Positions 1 to 8,404 of a stretch of 41,955 nucleotides of DNA are shown here, piece by piece (positions within the stretch are counted from its first letter, which is position 1; each line of letters begins with the position of its first letter). The translations under genes and the position numbers were made by a program. Below the pieces are notes generated by a model. That model saw nothing but the letters and a program-made list of their open reading frames with translations, had not been told where the DNA came from and did not search any database. Location of the stretch: positions 1 to 41,955 of the forward strand of contig SHXQ01000013.1 in NCBI GenBank assembly GCA_009693255.1. The letters run 5' to 3'. The DNA is from Methylotenera sp. Lineage in GTDB: Bacteria; Pseudomonadota; Gammaproteobacteria; Burkholderiales; Methylophilaceae.

Positions 1-1
1 A

Positions 2-289
2 CTGATCTCCAACCTATTTTTTAAGAAAAATTATATTCAACCGATGATGGCGAAAATGATAGAGGCACCCACCGCCATTTGGAATAAACTCAATTTTGCG
101 TGGGTGATTTTTCTGGTCTTATTAGGCGTACTTAACCTCTATGTCGCATCTAACTATGACGAAAATACTTGGGTTAATTTCAAGCTGTTTGGCGTCACGC
201 TCATTATGTTTGTCTTCATCATCGCCCAAACCTTGGCTTTAAAAAAATATTTGATTGAGCCGGTTGAAGACAAAAGCGAGAATAAATAA
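2..289 (+). CDS. ispZ: Septation protein A / YciB family inner-membrane protein, C-terminal part
   Basis: This is the C-terminal end of an intracellular septation protein A (IspZ/YciB) family member. The frame is open to the left edge of the window, so the start is missing; the first methionine at 44 is internal. Visible family features are the block with [20 protein letters not shown], the following [17 protein letters not shown], a last hydrophobic helix and a short charged tail. YciB is a polytopic inner-membrane protein linked to cell-envelope synthesis and division; its molecular activity is not settled. The stop codon shares its last base with the ATG of the next gene (TAATG), which implies translational coupling with yciI. 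Family assignment is secure from this fragment; the missing N-terminal half cannot be assessed. Confidence 0.88.
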   Translation: MISNLFFKKNYIQPMMAKMIEAPTAIWNKLNFAWVIFLVLLGVLNLYVASNYDENTWVNFKLFGVTLIMFVFIIAQTLALKKYLIEPVEDKSENK

Positions 290-591
290 TGTGGTACGCA
301 ATCATGGCAGAAGATACGCCCAACAGTTTAGAAAAACGCTTAGCCGCTAGACCTGAGCATCTAAAGCGCCTACAAGCCCTACAAGAGGCTGGGCGCTTAT
401 TACTGGCAGGACCTTTTCCGGCTATCGATAGCACCGACCCGGGCCCTGCCGGATTTACTGGCAGCTTGATTGTGGCTGAATTTGCTAACCTAGCGGACGC
501 CACCGACTGGGCGAACAATGATCCATTTGTCAGCGCAAACGTTTATCAGCACGTGACCGTAAAGCCGTTTAGAAAAACTCTACCGCAGTAG
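289..591 (+). CDS. yciI: YciI family protein
   Basis: A 100-residue YciI-like protein with a dimeric alpha/beta-barrel (ferredoxin-like) fold. The sequence follows the family pattern throughout: [20 protein letters not shown] at the N-terminus, [25 protein letters not shown], a glycine-rich [15 protein letters not shown] and the C-terminal [10 protein letters not shown]. The conserved His in RPEH and Asp in AIDS are the residues usually discussed as a possible active site. The biochemical role of the family is unclear; enzymatic and structural roles have both been proposed. It starts with a one-base overlap on the ispZ stop and is followed 32 bases later by bolA, an arrangement commonly seen in Betaproteobacteria. 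Confidence 0.92.
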   Translation: MWYAIMAEDTPNSLEKRLAARPEHLKRLQALQEAGRLLLAGPFPAIDSTDPGPAGFTGSLIVAEFANLADATDWANNDPFVSANVYQHVTVKPFRKTLPQ

Positions 592-623
592 ACTTTAACC
601 ACCCTCTCTTAGCCAACTTAACC

Positions 624-884
624 ATGACTTTAATTGAAGAAATCACCACACGTTTGCAAACGCTTGCCCCCAGCAGCCTAGAGATTAAGGATGAAAGTGC
701 CCTGCATGCTGGCCACGCAGGCAATGCCGGTGGCGGTCATTTTAAACTTAGCATGACTAGCTCGCATTTTTGTGGGAAATCACAGATAATGCGACATCGC
801 CTTATCTACCAAGCACTTGCCGACCTAATACCGAGTAAAATTCATGCCTTGAGCATCCACGCGCTTGCCTCTGATGAACTATAA
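624..884 (+). CDS. bolA: BolA family protein
   Basis: An 86-residue BolA-like protein. The class II KH-like fold is indicated by ALHAGHAGNAGGGHFKL, which carries the His-containing loop, and by a second helix with a conserved RHRLIYQAL segment ending in HALSIHAL. BolA proteins pair with monothiol glutaredoxins in iron-sulfur trafficking and some act as transcriptional regulators. The length is normal for the short BolA/YrbA class. It is the third gene of the ispZ-yciI-bolA-ppiC run and lies 59 bases before the PPIase gene. No clear Shine-Dalgarno sequence is seen before the ATG at 624. Which BolA subfamily it belongs to cannot be decided by eye. Confidence 0.9.
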   Translation: MTLIEEITTRLQTLAPSSLEIKDESALHAGHAGNAGGGHFKLSMTSSHFCGKSQIMRHRLIYQALADLIPSKIHALSIHALASDEL

Positions 885-943
885 AAAACCTAATCAACCG
901 CTCATTTAAACAACATTACATTAACCACTACAAGGATTTTTGC

Positions 944-1732
944 ATGAAATTTACCCAAACCTTCATCGCCCTAGTGCTATTATCTTTAGCACCTTCTGCT
1001 TTTGCGGTAGACAACATCGCCACTGTAAATGGCAAGCCCATTAAACAGTCTGTTTACGACTACATCGCTAAAGATGCTGCCGCACGCGGTCAAACCGTCG
1101 ACGCACAAGTCAAGCAAGCCATTACCAACAAACTGATAGACTCTGAGTTGGTCTATCAAGAAGCGCAAAAACTAGGGCTAGATAAACAAGCCGATTACCT
1201 TGCTCGCGAAGAATTATCCCGCCGCGAACTACTCACTTCAACATTCTTACAAGACTTTGTGAAGAAGAATCCTATTTCAGATACTGCCACCAAAACCGCC
1301 TATGAAGATTACAAAAAAGCCTATGGCGATAAAGAGTTTAGCGCGCGTCATATTTTGGTAAAAACTGAAGCCGAAGCCAAAGATATCATTGCGCAACTGG
1401 GCAAAGGTGGCGATTTTGCTAAAATTGCAAAAGAAAAATCAATCGACCCTGGCTCAAAAGAAAAAGGTGGTGATTTAGGTTGGTTCTCACCAGCCACCAT
1501 GGTCAAACCATTCAGCGATGTCGTGGCTAGCCTGCAAAAAGGGGTAACTTCTGCCAGCCCAGCACAAACCCAATTTGGCTGGCACGTCATCAAGTTAATC
1601 GATACGCGTTCTGCAAAACCACTCGCTTACGACAAAATAAAAGAAGGTCTACAAAAAAATCTACAGCAGCATGGTCTAGAAAAAATGATGGCTGAATTAC
1701 GCACTAAAGCAAAAGTAGATATTACAAAATAG
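944..1732 (+). CDS. Exported parvulin-type peptidyl-prolyl cis-trans isomerase
   Basis: A 262-residue periplasmic foldase. Residues 1-21 form a Sec signal peptide ending in SAFA before VDN. Residues about 22-120 are a helical SurA/PrsA-like N-terminal region. A PpiC/parvulin domain spans about 130-225, recognisable by FSARHILVKTEAEAKDI, the GGDLGWFSPATMVKPF block and QFGWHVIKLID. Such proteins isomerise X-Pro bonds and assist folding of outer-membrane or secreted proteins. The start is supported by an AAGGA site seven bases before ATG 944. It closes the four-gene run at the left end and is followed by a good intrinsic terminator. Only one parvulin domain is present, so it is closer to PpiC/PrsA-type proteins than to SurA. 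Confidence 0.92.
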   Translation: MKFTQTFIALVLLSLAPSAFAVDNIATVNGKPIKQSVYDYIAKDAAARGQTVDAQVKQAITNKLIDSELVYQEAQKLGLDKQADYLAREELSRRELLTSTFLQDFVKKNPISDTATKTAYEDYKKAYGDKEFSARHILVKTEAEAKDIIAQLGKGGDFAKIAKEKSIDPGSKEKGGDLGWFSPATMVKPFSDVVASLQKGVTSASPAQTQFGWHVIKLIDTRSAKPLAYDKIKEGLQKNLQQHGLEKMMAELRTKAKVDITK

Positions 1733-1763
1733 GCATGGTGCTTTAAAGGCAAAGGATAGTTAA

Positions 1764-1789
1764 GGGCTCGAATTTTGAGCTCTTTTTTT
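1764..1789 (+). terminator. Intrinsic terminator after the ppiC-type gene
   Basis: The stem GGGCTC / GAGCTC (one G-U pair, extendable inward by two weaker pairs) is followed directly by seven T residues. It sits 31 bases after the PPIase stop codon and has the right polarity to end the ispZ-yciI-bolA-ppiC transcript. Confidence 0.8.
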
Positions 1790-1834
1790 ATGTCGGCTAA
1801 GCGCCTTATACCGCTTGCTTGGGGGCGATCCGTA

Positions 1835-1936
1835 TCAAGGTTTTTGACTGAGGTTTTTAAGATGTGCGTACCATGCAAACGACATGGATACGTTAGAAAT
1901 GGTCAATAAAAGAATGGTTTTAAAGAGGGTTGGCAT
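1835..1936 (-). pseudogene. Remnant of a DUF486 (DMT-like) small membrane protein gene
   Basis: Reading leftwards from an ATG at 1936 gives a 33-residue peptide containing TILLLTISNVSMSFAWYAHL followed by KNLSQKP and a TGA stop. This matches the N-terminus of DUF486 proteins, small four-helix membrane proteins of the drug/metabolite transporter type, in which a hydrophobic helix is followed by a FAWYxHLK motif. Full-length members are about 110-115 residues. Beyond the stop none of the expected helices, nor the usual W-W and VPANR motifs, can be read in any frame before the ppiC terminator, so most of the gene has been deleted. It lies 25 bases downstream of glnB on the same strand. It could be a genuine micro-peptide, but decay is the simpler reading. 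Confidence 0.65.
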
Positions 1937-1961
1937 GCCGGTCAATTGCCTACGAAAAATT

Positions 1962-2315
<354 letters not shown>

Positions 2316-2425
2316 CTAAAATGTGTAGCTAAAGTTTTTAATCAGTATAGTTGATTTTTCAGTAGATTACCGGTCTAGCCAACGCGGCGGGTGAATAAAT
2401 CATAGTCAATATACTTGAGTGCAGT

Positions 2426-4024
2426 TTAAAAATTTAGCTTCACGGTAATCGGATAACGCCTATCCTTACCAAAGCTTTTGTGGGTAATGCGCACGCCCAC
2501 AGGCGATTGTCGCCGCTTGTACTCATTTCTATCAATCAAACCAATCACCCGATTGACATCAACAGCTTGATAACCCATGGCGATGATGTCGGCGCGGCCC
2601 AAGTCATCTTCTACATAGGCCTCCACAATTGCATCCAATATTGCATAGGGCGGCAAGTTGTCTTGATCTTTTTGATCTGCACGCAACTCTGCTGAGGGCG
2701 GGCGTGTCATGATGCGTGTCGGAATCACCGCAGAGAGGGCATTACGGTAATGACAAAGTTGATAGACCAATGTTTTTGGCACGTCTTTTAACAAGGCAAA
2801 GCCACCCGCCATATCGCCATATAGCGTGCAATAACCAACAGCCATTTCGCTTTTATTGCCGGTGGTCACCACGATACTGCCAAACTTATTGGATAGCGCC
2901 ATCAGCAACATGCCGCGAATACGCGCTTGCAAATTTTCTTCAGTGGTATCAAAAGGTAGACCGGAAAAAGCGCTAGCAAGCGCTCTTCTAAAACTGTCAA
3001 AGAGTGAGCTGATCGGCATGACGCTGTACTTCACCCCTAACCTATTGGCCATTTCAATGGCGTCATCCACGCTCATGCTTGCGGTGAATTCAGAGGCCAT
3101 CAGTACCGCATGGACATGCTCGGCGCCCAAGGCATCCACCGCAATCGCCAGCGTCAATGCCGAATCTACACCGCCAGACAAGCCCAGCACCACCCCAGGA
3201 AAACCATTTTTATGCACGTAATCAGCAAGTCCGAGGGTTAAGGCACGGTAGACAGAAGCTTCAAGCGATAAATGTGGCGTGATTACGCCGGATAGTGGTT
3301 GTGCGCCAGAAAATTCAACGGTGACTAATGCCGATTCAAAAGCCGCTAATTGGTGCGTGATATGACCCTCAGCATCCAACACGAATGAGCCTCCATCAAA
3401 CACTAATTCATCTTGCCCGCCCACCATATTGGCGTAAATTATCGGTAATTGCGTTTCTGCGACACGTTCGCGCATGACGGCTAATCGGGTGGATTGTTTT
3501 TCCATATGAAACGGCGATGCATTCATGGCGATCAGCATCTGCGCCCCAGCCGCTTTAGCCAATAAGGCTGGCTCAGACGCCCATACATCGGCACAAATTA
3601 GTAGCCCAAGATTAAGGCCTTGATGCTCAAAAACTAGCGCTTCAGCACCGGCCTGAAAGTAGCGCTTTTCATCAAACACACTATGGTTAGGTAATACCTG
3701 TTTATGGTAGCTTGCCATGATTTTGCCCGCTTGCAAAATTGAGGCTGCGTTATAGCAAGCATCACCCACTAGCTTTGGATGCCCGACAATAACTGTGATA
3801 TCCGTTATTGCCGCACTTAATTTTTGCAAGGCCGCCGCGCAAGCCTGCGAAAAGTCTGCGCGTAACAATAAGTCTTCAGGGGGATATCCGCATAATGACA
3901 GCTCAGGCGTGACCAGTAAGCTGGCACCCTGAGCTTTGGCTTGAACTGCACTCGCGATAATTTTTTCTACATTGCCAGCAATGTCGCCGACCATGCAATT
4001 CATTTGCGCGATGGCAACTATCAA
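2426..4024 (-). CDS. nadE: Glutamine-dependent NAD+ synthetase
   Basis: A 532-residue two-domain enzyme that amidates nicotinic acid adenine dinucleotide to NAD+ using glutamine nitrogen and ATP. Residues about 1-250 form a nitrilase-type glutaminase domain with the Glu41 / Lys108 / Cys144 triad (PELSLCGYPPEDL, YHKQVLPN, LLICADVW). Residues about 260-532 form the synthetase domain with the ATP-binding SGGVDS motif at 283-288. The start is TTG at 4024: the coding sequence must include IVAIAQMN, and a strong GGAGG lies six bases upstream. That TTG overlaps the TGA stop of the preceding ankyrin gene (TTGA), so the two are probably translationally coupled. glnB follows. Length and motifs match the bacterial glutamine-dependent class rather than the short ammonia-dependent one. 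Confidence 0.95.
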   Translation of the reverse strand: MIVAIAQMNCMVGDIAGNVEKIIASAVQAKAQGASLLVTPELSLCGYPPEDLLLRADFSQACAAALQKLSAAITDITVIVGHPKLVGDACYNAASILQAGKIMASYHKQVLPNHSVFDEKRYFQAGAEALVFEHQGLNLGLLICADVWASEPALLAKAAGAQMLIAMNASPFHMEKQSTRLAVMRERVAETQLPIIYANMVGGQDELVFDGGSFVLDAEGHITHQLAAFESALVTVEFSGAQPLSGVITPHLSLEASVYRALTLGLADYVHKNGFPGVVLGLSGGVDSALTLAIAVDALGAEHVHAVLMASEFTASMSVDDAIEMANRLGVKYSVMPISSLFDSFRRALASAFSGLPFDTTEENLQARIRGMLLMALSNKFGSIVVTTGNKSEMAVGYCTLYGDMAGGFALLKDVPKTLVYQLCHYRNALSAVIPTRIMTRPPSAELRADQKDQDNLPPYAILDAIVEAYVEDDLGRADIIAMGYQAVDVNRVIGLIDRNEYKRRQSPVGVRITHKSFGKDRRYPITVKLNF

Positions 4025-4989
4025 TAAGAGCCTCCAGCATCTTTAATGAGCTGAACAATTTCGCTACGCTGGCCTTTGAGCGCGTAGACCAAAGCCGTTA
4101 AGCCATACTGATCCTTAGCTTTCACTTTTGCATGGTGCTCAAGCAGCAATTTAACGATGTCCGTCTTGCCAGTATCTACCGCCACATGCAATAAGGGCGT
4201 ACCCTCTGCATCTAAATTATTCACATCGGCGCCAGCTGCTAGCAAAGCCCTGATAGCTTCAAATTTTGATTTTTTAACCGCCCAAGTCAGCGCGCTCCAC
4301 TTTGATAAGTCTTTTTGATTAACCAGTGCGCCGCGGTTAGCAAGCAAGGTCACTGCTGACGCATGCCCTTCACGTGCTGCAAACATGAGCGCAGTCGCGC
4401 CTAAATGGTCGCGTGCCAACATATTGGCTTTATTGTCTAGCAAGCTGGTAATGGTCGGAATGTCGCCACTTTTTGCCGCGTACATCAACACAGTGACACC
4501 GCCATCACTTTGCGTATTCACATCTACACCGTGCTTCACGAGTAAATCCACCGTGGGCGCAAAGCCAGAAGCTGCCGCTATCCCCAGCGCACTCCAGCCT
4601 GCGGTGTCGCGCACTGCAGTATCTGCCCCTTTGAGCAATAAAGCGCTGGCCGCGGCAATATTATTTTTCTTCGCGGCGAACATCAATGACGTCCAACCAC
4701 CCGTATCTTTAGCATTAATATCAGCCCCTTTATCCAGCAATGCCAATACCACGTCGGCTTGATTTTTACGGGCGGCGTACATTAAGACGCTAATACCCTC
4801 TTCATCTTTAACATTGGCACTTGCACCACTTTCCAGTATAGCAGTGACCATCGCCAGATCGCCTTTGGAAGCGGCAGTGAGTAGATAATAAATTTCTTCA
4901 TTCGCCATTGCTGGAGTTAAGCCAAGCCATAGCGATAAGCCTAGACATAAGCAAACCCTAGCAAAAAAACGTTGATGTCGCGTGGTCAT
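4021..4989 (-). CDS. Exported ankyrin-repeat protein
   Basis: A 322-residue protein made almost entirely of ankyrin repeats. Residues 1-29 look like a Sec signal peptide (basic start, LCLGLSLWLGLTPAMA, then NEE), so it is predicted to be periplasmic. About eight full repeats can be followed through the G-x-[ST]-x-L-x-x-A-A core (ISVLMYAA, TSLMFAA, SALGIAA, TVLMYAA, TALMFAA, SALTWAV, PLLHVAV, TALVYAL), preceded by a partial repeat. Ankyrin repeats bind other proteins; no catalytic domain is present and the partner is unknown. It sits between sucD (33-base gap) and nadE (overlapping TTGA), so it appears to be co-transcribed with metabolic genes. I assign no specific function. Confidence 0.85.
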   Translation of the reverse strand: MTTRHQRFFARVCLCLGLSLWLGLTPAMANEEIYYLLTAASKGDLAMVTAILESGASANVKDEEGISVLMYAARKNQADVVLALLDKGADINAKDTGGWTSLMFAAKKNNIAAASALLLKGADTAVRDTAGWSALGIAAASGFAPTVDLLVKHGVDVNTQSDGGVTVLMYAAKSGDIPTITSLLDNKANMLARDHLGATALMFAAREGHASAVTLLANRGALVNQKDLSKWSALTWAVKKSKFEAIRALLAAGADVNNLDAEGTPLLHVAVDTGKTDIVKLLLEHHAKVKAKDQYGLTALVYALKGQRSEIVQLIKDAGGSY

Positions 4990-5022
4990 AGGGTGATCGA
5001 TACCGCTTTCAATGAATATGGC

Positions 5023-5904
5023 TTAGCCATTTTTATGCTGAATGGCAGCAAGTACCGCTTCACCCAACCCCGCTGGTGAACTTGCAACGACTGCGCCGGC
5101 TAACTCTAAGGCGCGCATTTTGTCTGAAGCTTTACCGCTACCACCAGAAATAATGGCGCCAGCATGCCCCATGCGCTTACCGGCTGGTGCAGTTTGTCCT
5201 GCAATATAGGCCGCCACTGGCTTAGTCACATAGCTTTTAATATACTCAGCCGCCGCCTCTTCATCTGAGCCACCAATTTCACCGACCATAATAATGGCTT
5301 CGGTTTCATCATCGGCCTCAAACATTTGTAAACACTCAATAAAATTAAGGCCTTTAATCGGGTCGCCACCAATACCCACACAAGTACTTTGGCCTAATTT
5401 TAAAGCCGTTGTTTGATGCACCGCCTCATAAGTTAGCGTGCCAGAGCGCGACACGATACCGACTTTACCACGCAAATGTATGCTACCCGGCATGATGCCA
5501 ATTTTACATTCGTCAGGGGTAATCACGCCCGGACAATTGGGGCCAATTAAGCGTGTGCCGTTGGCTTTTAAGGCGGCTTTTACATTCAGCATATCCAATA
5601 CGGGTATGCCTTCGGTAATGCAGATAATGAGGTCGATACCGGCATCGCACGCCTCTAAAATAGAATCTGCGGCAAAGGCTGGTGGCACATAAATAACACT
5701 GGCACTGGCACCCGTTTGGCGTACAGCCTCACGCATGGTATTAAACACAGGAAAGCCTAAATGTACTAATCCCCCTTTGCCTGGGGTAACGCCACCGACC
5801 ATTTTTGTGCCGTAGGCCAGCGCTTGTTCAGAGTGAAAAGTACCTTGCTTGCCTGTAAAGCCTTGGCATAATACTTTGGTGTTTTTATTGACTAATATAC
5901 TCAT
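5023..5904 (-). CDS. sucD: Succinyl-CoA synthetase (ADP-forming) alpha subunit
   Basis: A 293-residue alpha subunit of succinyl-CoA ligase, catalysing succinate + CoA + ATP to succinyl-CoA + ADP + Pi reversibly in the TCA cycle. The N-terminal CoA-binding domain shows [17 protein letters not shown] and [14 protein letters not shown]. The ligase half shows [23 protein letters not shown] and the phosphohistidine loop [10 protein letters not shown] near residue 250. The ATG overlaps the sucC stop (ATGA), with AAGG eight bases upstream. Similarity to SucD of gamma- and betaproteobacteria is close along the whole length. Malate-CoA ligase (MtkB) is a related family, but the sequence reads as SucD. 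Confidence 0.95.
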   Translation of the reverse strand: MSILVNKNTKVLCQGFTGKQGTFHSEQALAYGTKMVGGVTPGKGGLVHLGFPVFNTMREAVRQTGASASVIYVPPAFAADSILEACDAGIDLIICITEGIPVLDMLNVKAALKANGTRLIGPNCPGVITPDECKIGIMPGSIHLRGKVGIVSRSGTLTYEAVHQTTALKLGQSTCVGIGGDPIKGLNFIECLQMFEADDETEAIIMVGEIGGSDEEAAAEYIKSYVTKPVAAYIAGQTAPAGKRMGHAGAIISGGSGKASDKMRALELAGAVVASSPAGLGEAVLAAIQHKNG

Positions 5905-7061
5905 GCGACCGCCTTCACTGCTTGCACTGCGGCATCGGTTAAGCCCTCAGCGGAAATAATATTCAGCCCACTAGATTTCAACATTTGATTGCCTAAATCC
6001 ACATTGGTCCCTTCTAATCGGACGATGACAGGAATTTGTATGCCCACATCTTTCACAGCCGTGATAATGCCTTCTGCAATAATATCGCAACGCATAATGC
6101 CGCCAAAAATATTCACTAAAATTGCTTTGACATGATGGTCCGCCAAAATAATTTTGAACGCCTTAGTCACCGTTTCTGCTGTTGCACCACCGCCTACATC
6201 TAAAAAGTTAGCCGGTTTACCGCCGTGCAATTTAATCAGATCCATGGTCGCCATGGCTAAGCCAGCGCCATTCACCATGCACCCAATATTGCCGTTAAGC
6301 GCAATGTAATTTAAGCCCGCATGATGTGCGACCGCCTCTTTACTGTCTTCTTGTGACCAGTCGCGCTGTTCCGCCAAAGCTTTTTGACGGTATAGCGCAT
6401 TGTCATCCACGCTCATTTTGCAATCTAGCGCGAACAACTTGCCGTCAGTCGTGACCACTAAGGGGTTAATTTCAAGTAACGCCAAATCGTTTTCTTTAAA
6501 TAAACGATACAAGCCTTTTAGTATTCGCGCAAATACCGCCACTTGCTCACCGACTAAGTCTAATTTAAACGCTAGATTACGCGCCTGATAATCCACCAAG
6601 CCATTCAATGGACTGCAGACTTCTTGCAAGATTTTCTCAGGGCTGGTTTGGGCAATTTCTTCAATATCCATGCCGCCTGCGCTTGAAGCGACCACCACAA
6701 TACGCTCTAAAGTGCGGTCGACCAACATGGACAAATAGAGCTCACGCGCGATGGGTAAGGTTTCTTCAATCAACACTTGATTGACCGGCTGACCATCGGG
6801 CGCATTTTGATAGGTCACCAAAGTTTTGCCTAACAACTCACTCGCCACGTTTTGCGCTTCTGCAGTCGATTTAACGAGCTTTACGCCACCAGCTTTACCG
6901 CGCCCGCCTGCATGCACTTGGGCTTTAACCACCCAAGCCTCACTGACTATTTCAGAGGTGACGGTGGGCATTTGTTTGGCCACGGAAATAACCTGTCCAC
7001 GCGGTACGGGAATACCGTATTTTTGCAACAAGGTCTTGGCTTGATATTCATGCAAATTCAT
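5901..7061 (-). CDS. sucC: Succinyl-CoA synthetase (ADP-forming) beta subunit
   Basis: A 386-residue beta subunit with an ATP-grasp domain at residues about 1-240 ([48 protein letters not shown]) and a C-terminal CoA-ligase domain ([27 protein letters not shown]). It partners SucD, whose gene overlaps it by four bases. It is the first gene of the leftward run sucC-sucD-ankyrin-nadE-glnB. No recognisable Shine-Dalgarno sequence precedes the ATG at 7061, only an A/T-rich stretch. Length and motifs agree with SucC. Substrate use in vivo (succinate or, in some methylotrophs, malate) cannot be told from sequence by eye. Confidence 0.95.
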   Translation of the reverse strand: MNLHEYQAKTLLQKYGIPVPRGQVISVAKQMPTVTSEIVSEAWVVKAQVHAGGRGKAGGVKLVKSTAEAQNVASELLGKTLVTYQNAPDGQPVNQVLIEETLPIARELYLSMLVDRTLERIVVVASSAGGMDIEEIAQTSPEKILQEVCSPLNGLVDYQARNLAFKLDLVGEQVAVFARILKGLYRLFKENDLALLEINPLVVTTDGKLFALDCKMSVDDNALYRQKALAEQRDWSQEDSKEAVAHHAGLNYIALNGNIGCMVNGAGLAMATMDLIKLHGGKPANFLDVGGGATAETVTKAFKIILADHHVKAILVNIFGGIMRCDIIAEGIITAVKDVGIQIPVIVRLEGTNVDLGNQMLKSSGLNIISAEGLTDAAVQAVKAVA

Positions 7062-7125
7062 AAAAATATTATTCTAAATAAAGGTTATGCCCATTTTCTC
7101 GCAAATCAGGCAAATGCGCTAGCAC

Positions 7126-7155
7126 TAGCCTTGATATTGTTAGCCTTGATATTAT
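7126..7155. repeat. Tandem duplication of a 15-base unit
   Basis: The unit TAGCCTTGATATTGT (7126-7140) is followed directly by TAGCCTTGATATTAT (7141-7155), differing at one position. It looks like a recent slippage duplication. Confidence 0.8.
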
Positions 7156-7202
7156 CTCAGAGTCCTTTGCACAAAGAAATTTTAACTTTAAGAACAATTA
7201 TC

Positions 7203-7429
7203 TTGTCATCCTCGCATACGACTTTACAAGCGCTTTCACGTACAAATAGCTTGCTTATCAGTTTGCCATGCTTAGCAATATTTGTCAGTGCTACCGGCCT
7301 AGTAGTGCTTAGCAGTTTTCCCTGATTAAAATGGATTGCCACATTGCATTCGTGATGACACCACCCCGCCTGTCATTGCGTGGAGCAACGCGACGTGGTC
7401 ATCCAATTTAAGGTTGTCATCCTCGCATA
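7203..7429. repeat. Exact 16-base direct repeat pair
   Basis: TTGTCATCCTCGCATA occurs at 7203-7218 and again, identically, at 7414-7429. The second copy continues into AGGCAGGAATGG, resembling dispersed intergenic elements of the type GTCATNCYCGC seen in many proteobacteria. Only the two short segments are repeated, not the sequence between. Confidence 0.7.
7333..7404. repeat. Imperfect inverted repeat, dispersed REP/MITE-like element
   Basis: The left arm begins GGATTGCCAC and ends TGATGACA (7333-7360). The right arm begins TGTCATTGCG and ends GTGGTCATCC (7371-7404). The arms are imperfect reverse complements around a CCACCCCGCC centre. The right arm resembles the widespread intergenic repeat that starts TGTCATTGCGAGGAGC and ends in GCAATCC. 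Mismatches suggest an old copy. Confidence 0.6.
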
Positions 7430-7532
7430 GGCAGGAATGGTGGCTATGGCAATCATTGCGCTGTATTTTGATTGATGAAAAACCCTCTATTGGTTTGCTT
7501 GAACATTAGGCTGGGTATTTTGATGCCAAGTG

Positions 7533-7538
7533 TATAAT
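7533..7538 (+). promoter_or_regulatory. Candidate -10 box for serB
   Basis: A perfect TATAAT lies 26 bases before the serB ATG, which would give a leader of about 20 bases. No good -35 box is seen at the usual distance, so the call rests on the -10 alone. Confidence 0.4.
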
Positions 7539-7564
7539 TCTTATTTTTAATCGAAGTTATTGTT

Positions 7565-8404
7565 ATGCGTTTAGTTGTTCAAGGCTCCGCTATCAGCCAT
7601 TCACATTTGGTGCACATCCATCAGCTCTGTGGCACCAGTGTACAATTTGTACAAATCGGCCAGTATGCTTATTACTTGGCTAATCAAACCAGTCCAATAC
7701 CCGCAGTGCAAGCCTTTTGTGCCGCGCAGCAGATTGATTGCAGTTATGTGCCAGACACTCAATTGCTCAAGAAATTTGGCTTATGTGTGATGGACATGGA
7801 TTCAACGCTGATTAGCATTGAGTGTATTGATGAAATTGCCGATATAATGGGCATTAAACCGCAAGTGGCCGCCATTACTGAGCGCGCCATGCTGGGAGAA
7901 TTGGATTTTGCGCAAAGCTTGCGTGAACGCGTGGCCTTACTCAAAGGCTTGAAAGAATCAGACTTAATGCGGGTGCTCAATGAACGCCTTAAGCTTAACC
8001 CCGGCGCCGTGGAATGGATAGATGCCTGCAAAAGAAATAACCTCACCACACTGCTGGTGTCTGGCGGTTTTACCTTCTTTGCTGACCGCGTCAAAACCAT
8101 GCTGGGTTTAGATTACGCCATATCTAACACCTTAGAAATCATGGACGGCAAACTCACCGGCAATATTTTAGGCAGTATCGTCGACGCGCAAGCGAAAGCC
8201 GATGCATTAATTAAATTACGCAATCAATTGGGGCTGGCGCCAGCACAAACCATAGCCATAGGCGATGGGGCCAATGACTTGAAAATGATGACCGCGGCAG
8301 GTATTGGAGTAGCCTACCACGCTAAACCGATTGTGCAAGCACAAGCGACGCATGCACTCAATTACAGCGGCCTAGATGGCGTTATTTATTTACTGACGAC
8401 TTAA
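7565..8404 (+). CDS. serB: Phosphoserine phosphatase
   Basis: A 279-residue HAD-superfamily phosphatase that releases serine from O-phosphoserine, the last step of serine synthesis. Residues 1-70 form a short N-terminal region. The catalytic DMDST motif is at 77-81 (nucleophile Asp77, acid/base Asp79). Further motifs are VSGGFTFFADRVK and GDGANDLKMM, followed by GVAYHAKP near the C-terminus, all typical of SerB. It stands alone on the plus strand between sucC and a convergent DUF455 gene. Its last 23 bases overlap the 3' end of that gene, so the two transcripts are antisense to each other at their ends. Confidence 0.95.
   Translation: MRLVVQGSAISHSHLVHIHQLCGTSVQFVQIGQYAYYLANQTSPIPAVQAFCAAQQIDCSYVPDTQLLKKFGLCVMDMDSTLISIECIDEIADIMGIKPQVAAITERAMLGELDFAQSLRERVALLKGLKESDLMRVLNERLKLNPGAVEWIDACKRNNLTTLLVSGGFTFFADRVKTMLGLDYAISNTLEIMDGKLTGNILGSIVDAQAKADALIKLRNQLGLAPAQTIAIGDGANDLKMMTAAGIGVAYHAKPIVQAQATHALNYSGLDGVIYLLTT

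Larger units (their letters stand above)
7062..7564. other. Gene-free spacer between sucC and serB carrying several repeats
   Basis: About 500 bases between two divergent genes. Short open frames occur on both strands but none has a recognisable protein signature or ribosome binding site. The stretch carries a 15-base tandem duplication, a 16-base direct repeat pair and an imperfect inverted repeat of a type scattered in many proteobacterial genomes; each is listed separately. Promoters for sucC (leftward) and serB (rightward) must lie here. Confidence 0.6.

Noticed and set aside
5023-7061. Malate-CoA ligase (MtkAB) instead of succinyl-CoA synthetase
   Set aside because: The sequence follows SucC and SucD closely over the full length and no serine-cycle genes are nearby.
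7157-7342. A 61-codon minus-strand frame in the sucC-serB spacer
   Set aside because: It has no recognisable motif or ribosome binding site and its start lies inside the dispersed repeat, so it is probably chance.
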